Assembly: GCA_023853785.1 (NCBI GenBank)
Contig: JAJIRX010000567.1
Location: 868,001-932,000 of the forward strand
Source: Psilocybe azurescens
Taxonomy: Eukaryota; Basidiomycota; Agaricomycetes; Agaricales; Agrocybaceae
Direction of reading: 5' to 3'
DNA length: 64,000 bases
Shown: positions 34,234 through 45,890 of the stretch, piece after piece
How positions within the stretch are numbered: position 1 is the stretch's first letter
Layout: each line of letters starts with the position of its first letter
Translations under genes and position numbers: made by a program
Notes under the pieces: generated by a model
Databases searched by the model: none
Seen by the model: the letters and a program-made list of their open reading frames with translations, nothing else
Told to the model about the DNA's origin: nothing

Positions 34234-36191
34234 TCATCGTTTCCTTTTGTTACTGCCAGAAGCGACCGCGGCTTTTCTGCCTCGTAAGGGCGCAGGAAAG
34301 GCGTCGCTGTCGTCGTCGTCTTCACCGTGGCCCGACATCTCGTCCTTGTCGCCCGAATCCTCATCGTTTATCCCTCTTATCCCACTAGTGTTGGGCCCGA
34401 TTGTCTCCATACCCCCATTTCCTGCCCAGAGCCTGATTCTTCCTCTTCGTCCTCTTCGTCCTCGTATCCCCGAGATTGAGCCTGTGCGATTGCGGCTGCA
34501 ATTTCAGCACTGATACTTGCGACTCGCACTGCCAATGGTTCATCCGATTGAACATCTCGGGAAGGTAGTATAGAGTTTCCCCGGCCTGAAATAGAGCCGA
34601 TATAGTTCTAACGGACTCGGCTAGCTCTTGGTCATCGTCGTCATCGTCCATAATCTTTCGTTTCTTTCCTTTGAAATTATATTTCCTGGAATGCATATGA
34701 ATAATCATGACGAGCTATGGGAGCGACGTTGACTTACACATTAGGATCTGGCTCCCAGTTGGGATCATGAGTTCGCATGTGAGTTGTCAGTGTTGTCCTG
34801 CGAGTAAATGTCTTCTCGCAACTTGGATCTTCACACTTATATGGTCGCTTTCCTGTGTGAGTTCGTCTGTGACGAGCTAGACTGCTGGAGTCACCAAATG
34901 TCTTGCCACAGCCAGGATATTCACAACAATGTGGCTTCTCGCCAGTATGCACGCGTGAATGGACATGCAAAGCCGAACGCTGAAAAGTTAATCAATTACA
35001 TTGTTGTTAATGGGAGAAGACATGCAAAATAGGCACCTGTATGAAAGTTTTGCCACAGCCGTCATGTGAACAAACGAACGGTCGCTCGCCTGTGTGTATT
35101 CGTCGATGGCGTGCCAGATCACTTCGGCGAGTAAATGATTTTTGACAGTGTTCTTCTTCACAGGTGTGAGTGTTAGAGCCTCTTTCCCTCCCTTGGGCTT
35201 TTCGAGGGCGTTTGTTGCCGCTTTCTGGTGGAGTAGAATAAGATGTTGATGCAACAGGTTGCTGAGTACCGACACGATTCGAAGGTGCTAAGATGGGTAT
35301 TGAGGGTGCTGGTACAATGTTTGCTTCCTGTTCAATAACCTGAGCATGCGAGATAACGGGTGGTGAGTCGGGCGGCGACAGGTCGTGACCATGACCATGA
35401 GTAGGATCTGGTTCAAAATGGGCAGAAAATTGGTTCAAAATATCGCTCAGTTCGGAGAAATCGCCCTCGACAGACTGGAGTTCGTTTGAGGTAATTGGGA
35501 CATCTTCAGTTGGATGATGGGGTGATGATGAATGCCGCATTGCTCGTTCAGAATTTGTGAAATCCTCTCTTTCGCTAACGTCCTCTCGTTCTGAAAACAA
35601 GTAGTCTGATCCTTCAGAACCACTTTTCCCATCTACCCTACGTCTCTGGGTTGAATGGTGGTCGGATGTCTCACCAGCCGTTAGAGAATGGAAAGCTGGG
35701 GCTGTTCTTGTTGTCTTCTGCTCTTGTTGTTGGTGTGAATCACGTTGGTCGTCGGGCCGCGATTGAGCATGGACAGCTTGCAAAACAGCAGCAAGACCTG
35801 TCAGTCCGAGGTTTAATCCTGCAATATTTTCTGAATTGGGATCCAGCCCGTCGTCTCCCTCTCTCCCAAGATCAATGTTAGCCTGCCGTTGTTGAGCAGC
35901 AGCGCTGAGCAAAGCAGCCGATGCTGCGGAAGCATTCTGATTAAGCAGAGTAGCGATTTCGCGCTCGAGCATTTCGACAGAATATGAATCACCAGTCCCC
36001 AGATGATTAGAGTGTTCAGAAACGTTGTAATTATCGTGTAGCGGGGACATCATGCTTGTCGATGGGTCAAAATGTGAGGGTCGGGATTCATGATGGGGAT
36101 CTGTCGTGTGCACGTCATGAGGGCTCTCGTCGTCGATAGGCTCGTCGTGGACCACGTCAGATAAATTAAGGACGTGCTCCTCGTGATCCAT
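34234..36191 (-). CDS. C2H2 zinc-finger transcription factor, four fingers
   Basis: Three exons. The long N-terminal half is acidic and Ser/His-rich (starts [20 protein letters not shown]), likely an activation domain. Four consecutive C2H2 fingers follow with TGE/KRP linkers: [31 protein letters not shown] joined by an intron to [26 protein letters not shown] and [19 protein letters not shown]. The C-terminal part ends in an acidic stretch and a basic tail (SGSNKRKR). Two breaks lie there: plus-strand C4 at 34579-34582 and the GGGCCC at 34393-34398 each need one more base. The mended frame reads [20 protein letters not shown], then [20 protein letters not shown] and finally [20 protein letters not shown]. 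Without them the protein ends in unrelated residues. Targets unknown. Confidence 0.88.
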
Positions 36192-36741
36192 GGTTGAAAC
36201 CAGAGGTGATATGAACAAAAGATGGGTATGATGCAGGGTACCGGGGACGCAAGAAGGCAAAAGGCAAGAAAGAAAAGGGTAGTGTGAGGAAAGAAGGGAG
36301 AAAGAGGTAGATGGGTGATAAAAGACGAAGAGGATAGTGAAGGGAGTATTAAGAAGTTGAATGATGTTCGATCACGTTTAGTATGCGAATCGAGTCGACT
36401 AGCTGGTTGACTACCATTTATAGCTAGTATTACTGCAATTAAAATCCAAGTGTCCTCCCCTCATCCCACTCGTTGGTCTTGATTCCTTCTCTGTCTTGAA
36501 TACAACATTGCTTTTCCTTAGATTGTAATGCATATATAATTTTCTCCTTCTGGGCTGACTTTAGTCCTGGTCGTCTGGCCGGCTTATGTAATTTAAATTG
36601 TGTGGGGTTGTTGGAACAAGCACTGGTCCACCAGTGGCAGTGATCGCCGCACTACTCCTTCACTATCATCCAGAACTATTATCACACCTTCCCTGAGTCA
36701 TAATAGGCCGTAGGCCTCTCTCCCTTCTATCCAACGCTGTC
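36192..36741. other. Divergent promoter region, zinc-finger gene and SNA-type gene
   Basis: 550 bp. The first 170 bp next to the zinc-finger start is purine-rich (AGGAAAGAAGGGAG-like), the rest AT-rich. No ORF or RNA gene seen. Confidence 0.5.
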
Positions 36742-37747
36742 ATGTCATCCTACCTACCCAGTGGCAAGCCAGAAATCAAGCCGAAACGTCATCATGGCTA
36801 CGCAGTCATGCTTTTCATTATGGGCACACTCTTTCCTCCTCTAGGTTTGTAGATTCATCATGTTCAATCCCATCTATTTGACCAAATCATCCCTTTCTGC
36901 AGCCGTTGCAGCTAGATTTGGATTTGGGGGTGACTTTTGGCTGAATCTCCTTTTGACGATCTGTGGATACATTCCTGGTACGAGATTGTGTATCCCTCGC
37001 AAAGGCTTCTGTTAACCTCGATCTTAAAAGGACACGGTCATAATTTCTATATACAGGTAATGCAATTGACTACATTCTACCGGTTCTTCTTTCATATCGT
37101 CTATCCAGAACATACGAAACAACAAGAATCACGCCAGGACCCCGAAATGGGCACAACGCTACGGGCTTGTCGACACCGACGAGATCAAGCGCAAGGAGCG
37201 TAAATCTCAGTGGGCAAACCGTTATAACGATAGACTGCCAACCTCAACCCTAGAGGGACAGCCCTACGAGGAGGGCCAAGAGCATGGTTCTAGCGTTGAT
37301 ATATCGTTGGAAAATTCCAATGGAAGGCCTAAACGACAACCTAACGGAGACCTTTGGCGTCCTGAAGACGAAAACTACTATAATCCGGATAAAGCCTCTG
37401 CATCTTCATCCTCCGGAGGCCGGTGGCACTATCCCGCCAACTTTGATGATGTTGAACCTGTAAATACGGGAAAGAAGAGTAAGAGCAAGAAGGGGAAGAA
37501 GGATAGGTGGGAAAGGACCCAAGATGCCTACAGCATGTCAGCTGAGGGTGACAACCAGAAGAAGCGGAAGAAGAAGAAACGAAAGTCTACAGACGGAGAC
37601 AACAGTGTTACAACACGCGACTCTGCTGACTTTCCCGAAGATCCAGAGGGCGGATTGTACGGAAATCGTGTTAGCGGTCCGGAAAGCGGCCCAAAAAGCG
37701 GCCCCACCAAGTCGACAGATGAGGAGGTTTTCAATCACGAATTCTAA
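36742..37747 (+). CDS. Pmp3/SNA-family small membrane protein with long hydrophilic tail
   Basis: Pmp3 (UPF0057) proteins are 50-60-residue, two-span membrane peptides tied to ion homeostasis and stress. Here the core is GYAVMLFIMGTLFPPLAVAA, RFGFGGDFWLNLLLTICGYI and PGHGHNFYIQNIRNNKN, split over four exons, one of only 26 nt. The core lies behind a 15-residue cytosolic lead (MSSYLPSGKPEIKPK) and is followed by about 180 hydrophilic residues with basic, Ser-rich and proline-poor stretches (GKKSKSKKGKKDRWERTQDA, KKRKKKKRKSTDGDNS), ending STDEEVFNHEF. The layout matches the yeast Sna proteins, where the tail carries sorting signals, but the tail here is longer than I know for that family. No frame break. 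Confidence 0.85.
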
Positions 37748-38463
37748 GCTCGGTTTCTTATTTTACACACGATTGGGATATTGCGGCTCCCTATCTTGGT
37801 GCTCACGACATTGATGGATAACAGGTCGTTGTATCACTATCAGTATATCTACCCTTCCTTCCTAATCGTATCTACGTATATTTGGAAGATCTCTACCATT
37901 TCCCATCCTTCTGCTGGGCCTCTAGATCTATTATACCTGTGTTTCAAGTTTGAAATGGTGGTTTTGTTTATGATAACCCAAAATGTATTGTGATCATCAA
38001 AGAAGAGTTGCCATTAGGTGCCTCCGAGAATCAATCCAACTAGCATCACAGATTTCCCCACGGAATGGTGTGGTATAAATTGAGAAGTATCAATGTGATT
38101 TCAAAGTATGTATAAATTTAGCACCCTCCGTAAGTTCTCCGTATCTGCGCGGCTATACGCGTATCCAAATTAGGGGTGGAACTTGAGGGCACCACCGGCC
38201 ATCGTTCAATTTCCCAACATCGATCCTCGAAACAACCTCGAAACCCCTTTCAATACCTCGGTAAAGATGGCACAGAAAGTTCACCCCTTCAAAGTGAGCA
38301 GCACGGGGCGGTTATGCAGTCAATGAACCTAGGAAGCCCAGAGCACATGGCTCTCAGTTCACCCATTCTCAGGCTGCTTCTCTACCACGCCAGCCACTGA
38401 ATATAAGTATGCGCTCTTCGTCGGTGGTTTTGCTACCTTTGGACCCTCGCTTTCCCTGGAACG
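37748..38463. other. Region between the SNA-type gene and PNGase A
   Basis: 716 bp. Contains the 3' flank of one gene and the leader of the next. A 74-aa plus ORF (38176-38400) has no recognisable feature and is probably leader sequence. Nothing else seen. Confidence 0.5.
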
Positions 38464-40836
38464 ATGCGGGCCCGAACAACGCTTTCGTACCTCTTATTCG
38501 TCGCTGCATATGCCTGGCTTTCGAGCGCTGCTGTTCTTGTAGATTTTCAGGTAGCCCAGCCTCCTCCTGTGCCAAAGGATGCGAAGCAATGCACTATTCA
38601 AATACTACAGTGAGCAAGAGGGTGATATCCGTGATGTAGACATGCCTGATCAAAATGGTTGCAACCTCCAGACGTGATTTTGCCTTTTCATTCGGAGAGT
38701 AAGGACTTCCTAAAGTGCCCGTTCATAACTAAGCTGACATTCGATGTGAATTTAGTGCTGAAGTAGTCCAATTGGTGTAGACTCATCTTATTTTGTATCT
38801 CTTATCTCCCAAGTTCAGACATCTTTACAGACCGCCTACTGACTGTGGCCCCGTGGGGTCATGGGCTGCCATCACACTCAACCTTACGGTTACAAGTAAC
38901 GGAACCCAGTTTGACCGTCTGGGAATATTCACATTCCAGAACGTAGAAAGTGCGTCGTACACTCCACGTGGAGCAAGAGGAAGCAGCTAATATGAGGCAG
39001 TCTGGCGAACTTCAACGCCAGAACCTACCAGGGGCGATGGTATCATTTGGACATATATCAAGGACGTAACCCGATATACTCCTTTGTTCGCTAAGCCCGG
39101 GACGTTCATTTTCCAGCTTGACAATCTTATTCAACCAGGCCTGGACGGAATATATTCAAGTAAGAATATGCTTTCGGATTATAAGCCAAGTTCGATATAA
39201 ATCATCTTACTGTTACCTAACCCAGCGGTTGTCCACGCCACATTCTTCTCGTCGTCTCCTGCGCATCCGCCTGCCAAGAAAGCAGATCTTTTAGTCCCTC
39301 TTTCTAATTTGGCGAACAACACAGGAAACGACGTGTCTGTACCTCCGGCATTCTCAGTATGTTTACGACCCTTGCATTAATAGTCCCAAGGTTGTGAGAC
39401 TACAACTAGTGCTAATGAGATTTAATTCACATAGATAAACGTCACCCTCCCCCGAAACTCTGTACAAGTATTCGCAGAGCTCTATGCTTCCGGAAATGGG
39501 AATGAGGAATTTTGGGTACGTTTCAATCACATTCATAACGGGCGCCTATTGAGTTCCACATTAAGTATTTCAATACTCCGAACCAATTCCTTAACGCTCT
39601 GCCAGGTTTCCTTGGACAAGGTCCTTTCCGAGAGGTCAGACTCCTGGTTGATGGACAAGTGGCCGGAGCCGCATATCCGTACGCGACCATCTTTACTGGA
39701 GGCATTATCCCCACTTCATGGAGGTAGGAATAACCTGCGACCTCTGGCCTCTTTTTGCCTATGCTAACTCTGACATAGACCAATAACATCGTACGGAGCG
39801 TTGGACTTACCGACATATTTCTTGGATATCACCCCATTCGTCCCAACCCTGACTGATGGGAAACCGCACAACATCTCTCTCGACGTCACATCCGCCGAAG
39901 ACGACCACACCATTCTACAAAACTGGTTCCTTTCCGGTGTCCTTCAGGTCTTCACAGACAAATCGTCAAAACCTACCACCGGGAAGATTACGCAATACAC
40001 TGCCGGTCCTTTCTCTCAAACCAACACCGTCGGGACTGTAGGCACTAACGGCGACGTCAGCTTCACCGTTTCAGCATCTCGCAAGATTCACATCGAGTCG
40101 ACTATCGTTAGCGGCAGCGGCCAAGTCAACCACGTAGTTTGGTCTCAAAACCTACAGTATACGAACGTGCAAAATGTTTTGAACGACACTGCTATACAAG
40201 TACGCACCTATTGCATATTCATACGTGCGAGCTTTGGCTCATGGATGTCATTTCCAGGATGTACAACAAACCTCATCTGGAACAGTTCTTTCGACACATA
40301 ACGGCGTACCTGTCGTCGTAGACGATTTTTCATTCCCCCTCGGCATAAACTTGACCTTGCTAGACGCGAGTGGAGATAGCTGTACGTTTATTGTCCAGTC
40401 GGTCAATTGGGTCACCCTGACAATTTGGTGTTGTGACCTAGTCAAGGCCACCTTTGACCACTCTTACAACCGCGATCTCTTACCTTTCCCCGCCGTCGTA
40501 AGGTCAAACATACAAGAACGACAAACAGCGAGTGAGTACCTCAATAACTCTCATTTAGTGAGTAACCCACCAATCTGTCTACAGCCGGCTTTTTTCTTGG
40601 AATCGCCAAACGGAAACTCGGGAAATGGCACCAACAGCAACGTTTTCAGTTATGTAGACCAAGCAGGAAACACATATTCTAGAGTCGTCGATGCCGTGTT
40701 GAACAACATCACCTTCGACAAACAATCTGGTTCACTCGCCCCGACCTCTCCACCCCGCCACGCCCCTTTGCCATCATTCACCGGCTCGGTGGGCAAAGCA
40801 CGTCTTCCGAGCGCCCGCCGAGTCCCGAGCTCGTAG
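38464..40836 (+). CDS. Secreted peptide-N-glycosidase A-type amidase (PNGase A)
   Basis: Deglycosylates asparagine-linked glycans; the family was first known from plants. A signal peptide (MRARTTLSYLLFVAAYAWLS) leads to FQVAQPPPVPKDAKQCTIQI, then RDFAFSFGDAEVVQLVPPTD, SWAAITLNLTVTSNGTQFDR, TPEPTRGDGIIWTYIKDVTR, LPGFLGQGPFREVRLLVDGQ, AAYPYATIFTGGIIPTSWRP, TPFVPTLTDGKPHNISLDVT and a C-terminal NSNVFSYVDQAGNTYSRVVD block. At least ten exons, several very short. Near the end the T6 run (40590-40595) leaves the frame one base too long; with T5 the text reads TGFFLESPNGNSGNGTNSN. This is one of the few places where a base seems to be in excess. Start: first ATG in frame giving a signal peptide. Confidence 0.85.
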
Positions 40837-40970
40837 TAGTGTTGGAGTGGAATCCAAGGTCGTTATAAATGCACATTGTTTCCGTAGTTTTTTTATTACT
40901 CAGCGTGGTCAAAGAAATGAGAAGACGCAAGAATTTGAAACACGTTCTTTTCACCGAGGTGGTCGAGGCT

Positions 40971-43900
40971 CTAGAACAAGCCGATAACCCTTCCGGACTC
41001 TTGGTCGATACCAACCTCCCAGAAGCCTGCAGAAGGATGAACAACTTGATATCGGTATATTATAAATGATACTTACCTGGGCGTGTACCTAGGCCTGGCA
41101 TTGTTTGCATGTCACCGAGAATAGGGTACAAGAATCCAGCACCAGCTGATAGTCGGACGGCGCGGATAGGCAGAGTGAACCCTGGAAAAAATCATCAAAA
41201 GAAAGAAACAAGCGGCATACATATCATACTCACCTGATGGTACACCTTTGAGTTTGGGATCATGAGAGAACGAGTACTGGGTCTTAGCCATACAAACTAA
41301 GAAAAATGATACGTGAGACCCTAAATGGAAGTCAGAATAGGCAAACGTTGCTTACTAGGGAGACCACCATATCCTTGACGAGTATAGGTCTCAACTTGTT
41401 GACGAGCAAGATCGCTGAGCTCAATTCCATCTGCACCATAGATCTCCTTCCCAATGATGTTGATCTTCTCCTCAATTGGGAGGTTCAAGTCGTAGAGGAA
41501 CTTGAAGTCTGATTCTCCTTCGCAAACAGCGATGGTAGCTTCAGCCAAATCTCTCGCTCCGGCTCCTCCCTTGGCCCAGTGGTTGCTGACAACAGCGGCA
41601 TCAGCACCGGCTGCCAATGCTTCCTCTCGGATAAGAGCAAGCTCGGCGGGGGAATCAGTCCTGTATTATTTGTTACCATGAACAAACATTCAGTATAAAT
41701 ACAAAGCGCCACTCACGCAAATTGGTTGATAGCGACGATGACCTTGACACCGAATTTACGAGAGTTCTCAATATGTTTGCGCAAGTTCTTGCAACCCTCC
41801 TTGAGAGTAACAAGATCTTCCTTAGTGTAGGTCTCGTGGAGGGGCTTTCCAGGGGAAACATCAGGTCCTCCTCCGTGCATCTTCAAGGCACGAGTAGTGG
41901 CGACGATGATAGTGGCATCGGGTTTGAGTCCGCTGACACGGCACTTGATGTTGCAGAACTTCTCCATGCCCATGTCGGCTCCGAAACCACCCTCAGTAAG
42001 GACATAGCCAACTCTATCAGAAGAGTCGCCTTCTTCGGTACCGGCAAGCTTAAGAGCGACGCGATCGGCGAGAATGGATGAATTTCCATGGGCAATGTTG
42101 GCGAATGGACCAGCGTGTACGAATACAGGAGTTCCCTGAACATACGTTCAGTCAAATAGGACTGAGCCGCATCGAACGAAATTGACTTACCTGTAGCGTC
42201 TGCATAAGATTGGGCTTGATGGCATCCTTGAGAAGGACAGCAAGAGCACCGGAAACGCCAATATCATCAGCGGTGATGGGTTCGCCCTGCTTGCTTGTAG
42301 CGACGACCATAGCACCGAGGCGTTCGGTCATATCCTGTAGGCTTGTAGTCAAGGCAAGAATTGCCATGCACTCACTTGCGACAGCAATGTCGAATCCAGT
42401 TGAACGTTCGAAGCCATTCTCCGTGGAGTTCTGACCGACAGTGATCTTACGCAAGAAACGATCATTGGTATCGAGAACACGATTCCAGGTGATAGTATCA
42501 AGGTCGACGTCCAGACGAGCAAATCGAGTGATTTCTTCGGGCGTCAGCGAGTTAGGGTCGGTCTTGTCAATTCCGAGTTTCTTGAGGCGTTTAAACATCA
42601 AAGGTGCAAATTCACGCTTTCCTTTCTTCGTAGGCACCAAGCGACTGTAAAGAGCCTAAAAACAACGTAAGCCAGCGGCATTACTTGGAAATGTGCGATA
42701 TTACCTTATCGCTTTGTGTGCCTTCGTGGAAGATACGAGCGTCCAGGGCAGCGGCTACGAACTTGATTAGTAATGGAGAGGAATATGATATTCAATTACT
42801 TACCGAGCAAGTTGTTTGCAGCCGTCACAGCGTGAATATCACCAGTGAGATGCAGATTAAACTAAAGAACATCAGTCACGATTTCCTGCAGAGAAAAAGG
42901 TAACGTACCTCGTCCATGGGAATGACTTGACTGTATCCACCTCCTGCAGCTCCTCCCTTGATTCCAAAGGTGGGGCCTTGACTAGGTTGACGCACGCACG
43001 CAAATGCCGGTCGTCCCAATTCAGCTCCGAGAGCTTGAGCCAAACCGATAGTCGTGGTGGATTTTCCTTCTCCTAGAGGGGTAGGAGTAATTCTATGAAA
43101 GTAGGGTTTAGCAAGGCCATCCAAATATTGTATAAACAACGCACCCAGCAACAACAATGTACTTGCCGTCTTTACGGTGTTCCAGGCGCTTGAGAATGTT
43201 CAGGTCTACCTTTGCCTTGTACTTTCCATAACTTTCGAGTTCGTTTGAGGTGATACCGATCTCCTTGGCGAGGTCTGCAACTGGTTTAGGGGTTTGGGCC
43301 ATAGCAATTTCTATATCGCTGGGAACTTGATCGAGCAAAGTCAACTCCAAAGGTTTGATTTTGCGAGCCCTGGCTTCCTCCCATTGACGATTCGCGGCGA
43401 TCAAGGTGTTCTCCATGAGCATGGCCACGGTCATAGGTCCAACGCCCCCTGGAACAGGGGTAATGTGTGATGCGACGTTGACTGCTGAGGAAAATTCGAC
43501 GTCTCCAACTAGGCGCTGTCCAGATTTCTTGGTTTCATCTAATAAGAATTAGAGAGGGTAATCGTAAACTCTGATTATGCGACATACCAGGGACATAGTT
43601 GATTCCGACGTCGATGACAACGGCACCAGGTTTAATCCATGAGCCTTTAACGAATTCCGGTTTACCGATAGCTGATACTAGAATGTCTGCGTTCTTGACC
43701 TGTGATGGACAAATTGAGCCTTGTATTCAACCTGAAGACTAGTTTAAAGGCTTACAATTTCCTGGATATTTTTGGTACGGCTATGGCATTGAGTGACGGT
43801 AGCATCTGCATTTCTGAGCATGGACGCGACTGGGCTGCCAACGATGTCACTGCGACCAAGTACGACGGCGTTAGAGCCTGCAATTGATACGCCGGTCGAC

Positions 43901-44574
43901 TTGATGAGGCGCATGACTGCAGAGGGGGTACATGGTGCAAATAGGGGTTCAGAAGCGCGAGAAGAAAGGTGTCCGATGTTGTATGCGTGGAATCTACGGA
44001 GGAGATGAGTTACAACGGTGTAGGAGATATCAGAAGTTGTGCCATCGGTCTCACCCGTCGACATCCTTGCCAGGACTGACCGCCTCTGTTACGAGGCGTT
44101 CACCTGCAGGAGAAATGTGTTCGCCGAGAGGAAGCTGAACGAGAATAGCGCTGACGTCTTCGTCTGCATTCAGGTCTTCCACGACCTTTACGATGTGATC
44201 GGCTGACGTCTCCACTGGGACGTTGATATGTTTATATTTAATCCTAACTTCCTCTGCAGCCTTGGCTTTCATGCGCACGTAAGTGCTGGAGTCAGGGCGT
44301 TCGCCAGCCTGGACGATGACGAGCTGGGGGCGGAAGCGAGGAAAGATGGCTTGCTTTGACTTTATCTTCTCAGCAACATCTTCGCGAATGGATCTGGAAA
44401 AACCGCAGGTTAACACAGGGGTTAGCGAAGAAAAGAAAAAAAAAAAGAGACGGACCTGGCCAACGCAGTGCCGTCGATGATTTTTGCAGAGGCGGGGGAT
44501 TGCGATACCTGAGTAGCCATTGGACGAAGATGATGGAGAGATAAGATGCGGCGGGATCCTGTCACGGAAAACAT
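40971..44574 (-). CDS. Trifunctional C-1-tetrahydrofolate synthase
   Basis: NADP-dependent methylene-THF dehydrogenase, methenyl-THF cyclohydrolase and formate-THF ligase in one chain, supplying one-carbon units for purines, thymidylate and formyl-Met-tRNA. Dehydrogenase part: [76 protein letters not shown]. Ligase part: [20 protein letters not shown] (nucleotide loop), [60 protein letters not shown]; it ends ESGRVIGLF. No frame break in about 930 codons. Two in-frame starts: 44574 gives [18 protein letters not shown] ahead of the second at 44520 ([13 protein letters not shown]), so the long form gains a basic, acid-free presequence. Head-to-head with MGE1. Confidence 0.96.
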
Positions 44575-44890
44575 GGCCAGGACTTTTCTATATGTGAGAA
44601 GGACGGATCCGGAGGTCCGTGTGATGTGTGCCGGATCGGCAGGGAATAAACGAAATTATTGTAAAAGGAGATGAGAACGAACTAAACGCCGCTGGGGACC
44701 ATGCAGAAAAGAAAGGAACAGGACAGAATAGTAGAGAAATCAGTCAAACCAGGTTCTAACACTCTCTAATCCCTCTCCTCCACAATTTTCTTCCATTACG
44801 TCGCATAAGGAACCTTATTCCCACGCTTTCTTCCTGACAAATTTTGGCCTGTCGCCTCGTCACTTCGCTTCACCAACCCTCTCAGTCGCC
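44575..44890. promoter_or_regulatory. Divergent promoter of C1-THF synthase and MGE1
   Basis: 316 bp between two start codons. CT-rich towards MGE1. No TATA box or CACGTG seen. Both genes can supply mitochondria, so co-expression is plausible (inference). Confidence 0.5.
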
Positions 44891-45706
44891 ATGAATCTCG
44901 CCGCTTCCTCCCTCCAGTCTCTCCGCTCCTGCACCGCCGCCATCTCATCCAGGTCTCTTGCCCGTCCAGCGTTTGGTCGCTGCCAGACACGTTTGGCTAC
45001 CTTCGGCACACGGCATTATTCGGAGCAGGCCACTTCTCAGCCAGAGGGGTCCAATGAGGATGCACAAGCACAGGGATCAAAGACCGACTGCTCTGAGCTT
45101 GAAAGCAAGCTCAAAGCAAAGCAGGAGGAGGTCGCAGACCTGACTGTACGTCTTTTATTTATGTATACTTGCCCAGACTTACACACAAACCTTATTACTT
45201 AGGGCCGCCTACGCTACTTGCAGGCGGACTTCCTGAATCTCCAGCGTAATGCTGCAAGAGAGAAGGAGCAAACACGGGATTTTGCTATCTCAAGATTCGC
45301 TGCAGACCTCCTTGAGACCGTTGACGTCCTTTCAATCGCTCTCAAGAGCGTTCCCGCTCAGGCTTTGAGGCCCTCCTCCGCCTCATCATCCTCTTCCTCA
45401 GATTCCGCCGTTCCATCTACGCCGGAATCTCCTCTACCGAAGAATCACGAGACATACTTGCAGGAGCTGCATGAGGGCGTAGAGATGACCCAGCGTCAAC
45501 TGCTTCAAACGTTGTTCAAATACCACGTCAAGCCCTTTGATCCCACAGGCGACAAATTCGACCCCAATCATCATGAGGCTTTGTACCAGGCCCCCGTCCC
45601 AGGAAAGGAGCCCGGAACTGTCATTGACTGCCAAAAGATTGGCTACAAGATCAAGGACCGTGTATTACGAGCCGCACAAGTGGGTGTAGCGCAGGACACT
45701 TCATGA
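44891..45706 (+). CDS. MGE1: Mitochondrial GrpE nucleotide-exchange factor
   Basis: Exchanges ADP on mitochondrial Hsp70, for matrix import and folding. Two exons, 44891 to about 45145 and 45203 to 45706. Ser/Arg-rich presequence (MNLAASSLQSLRSCTAAISS). A coiled coil (ELESKLKAKQEEVADLTGRL) continues to RYLQADFLNLQRNAAREKEQ and FAADLLETVDVLSIALKS. The C-terminal beta domain has FDPNHHEALYQAPVPGKEPG, TVIDCQKIGYKIKDRVLRAA and the V-G-V end. A Ser-rich insert (SSASSSSSSDSAVPSTPES) sits between helices, a loop variable in the family. Full length, no frame break. Confidence 0.96.
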
Positions 45707-45890
45707 TATTTCACGCCGTCGTCGGTCATAGAGAGTGCCAACACGATTAGTGCCGCGCACATATACATCCCCTTCAAAATTACATAGCATCTAATCACTC
45801 ATCATTCGCCAATCCCAACTCTTTCACTTTTTCATGGAACAATGCGTGATTACATTTTTTATTCAGATATAATTAATATTAATTTAGTGA

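Noticed and set aside
38176..38400. 74-aa ORF before PNGase A
   Set aside because: No signal peptide or conservation-like pattern; probably transcript leader.
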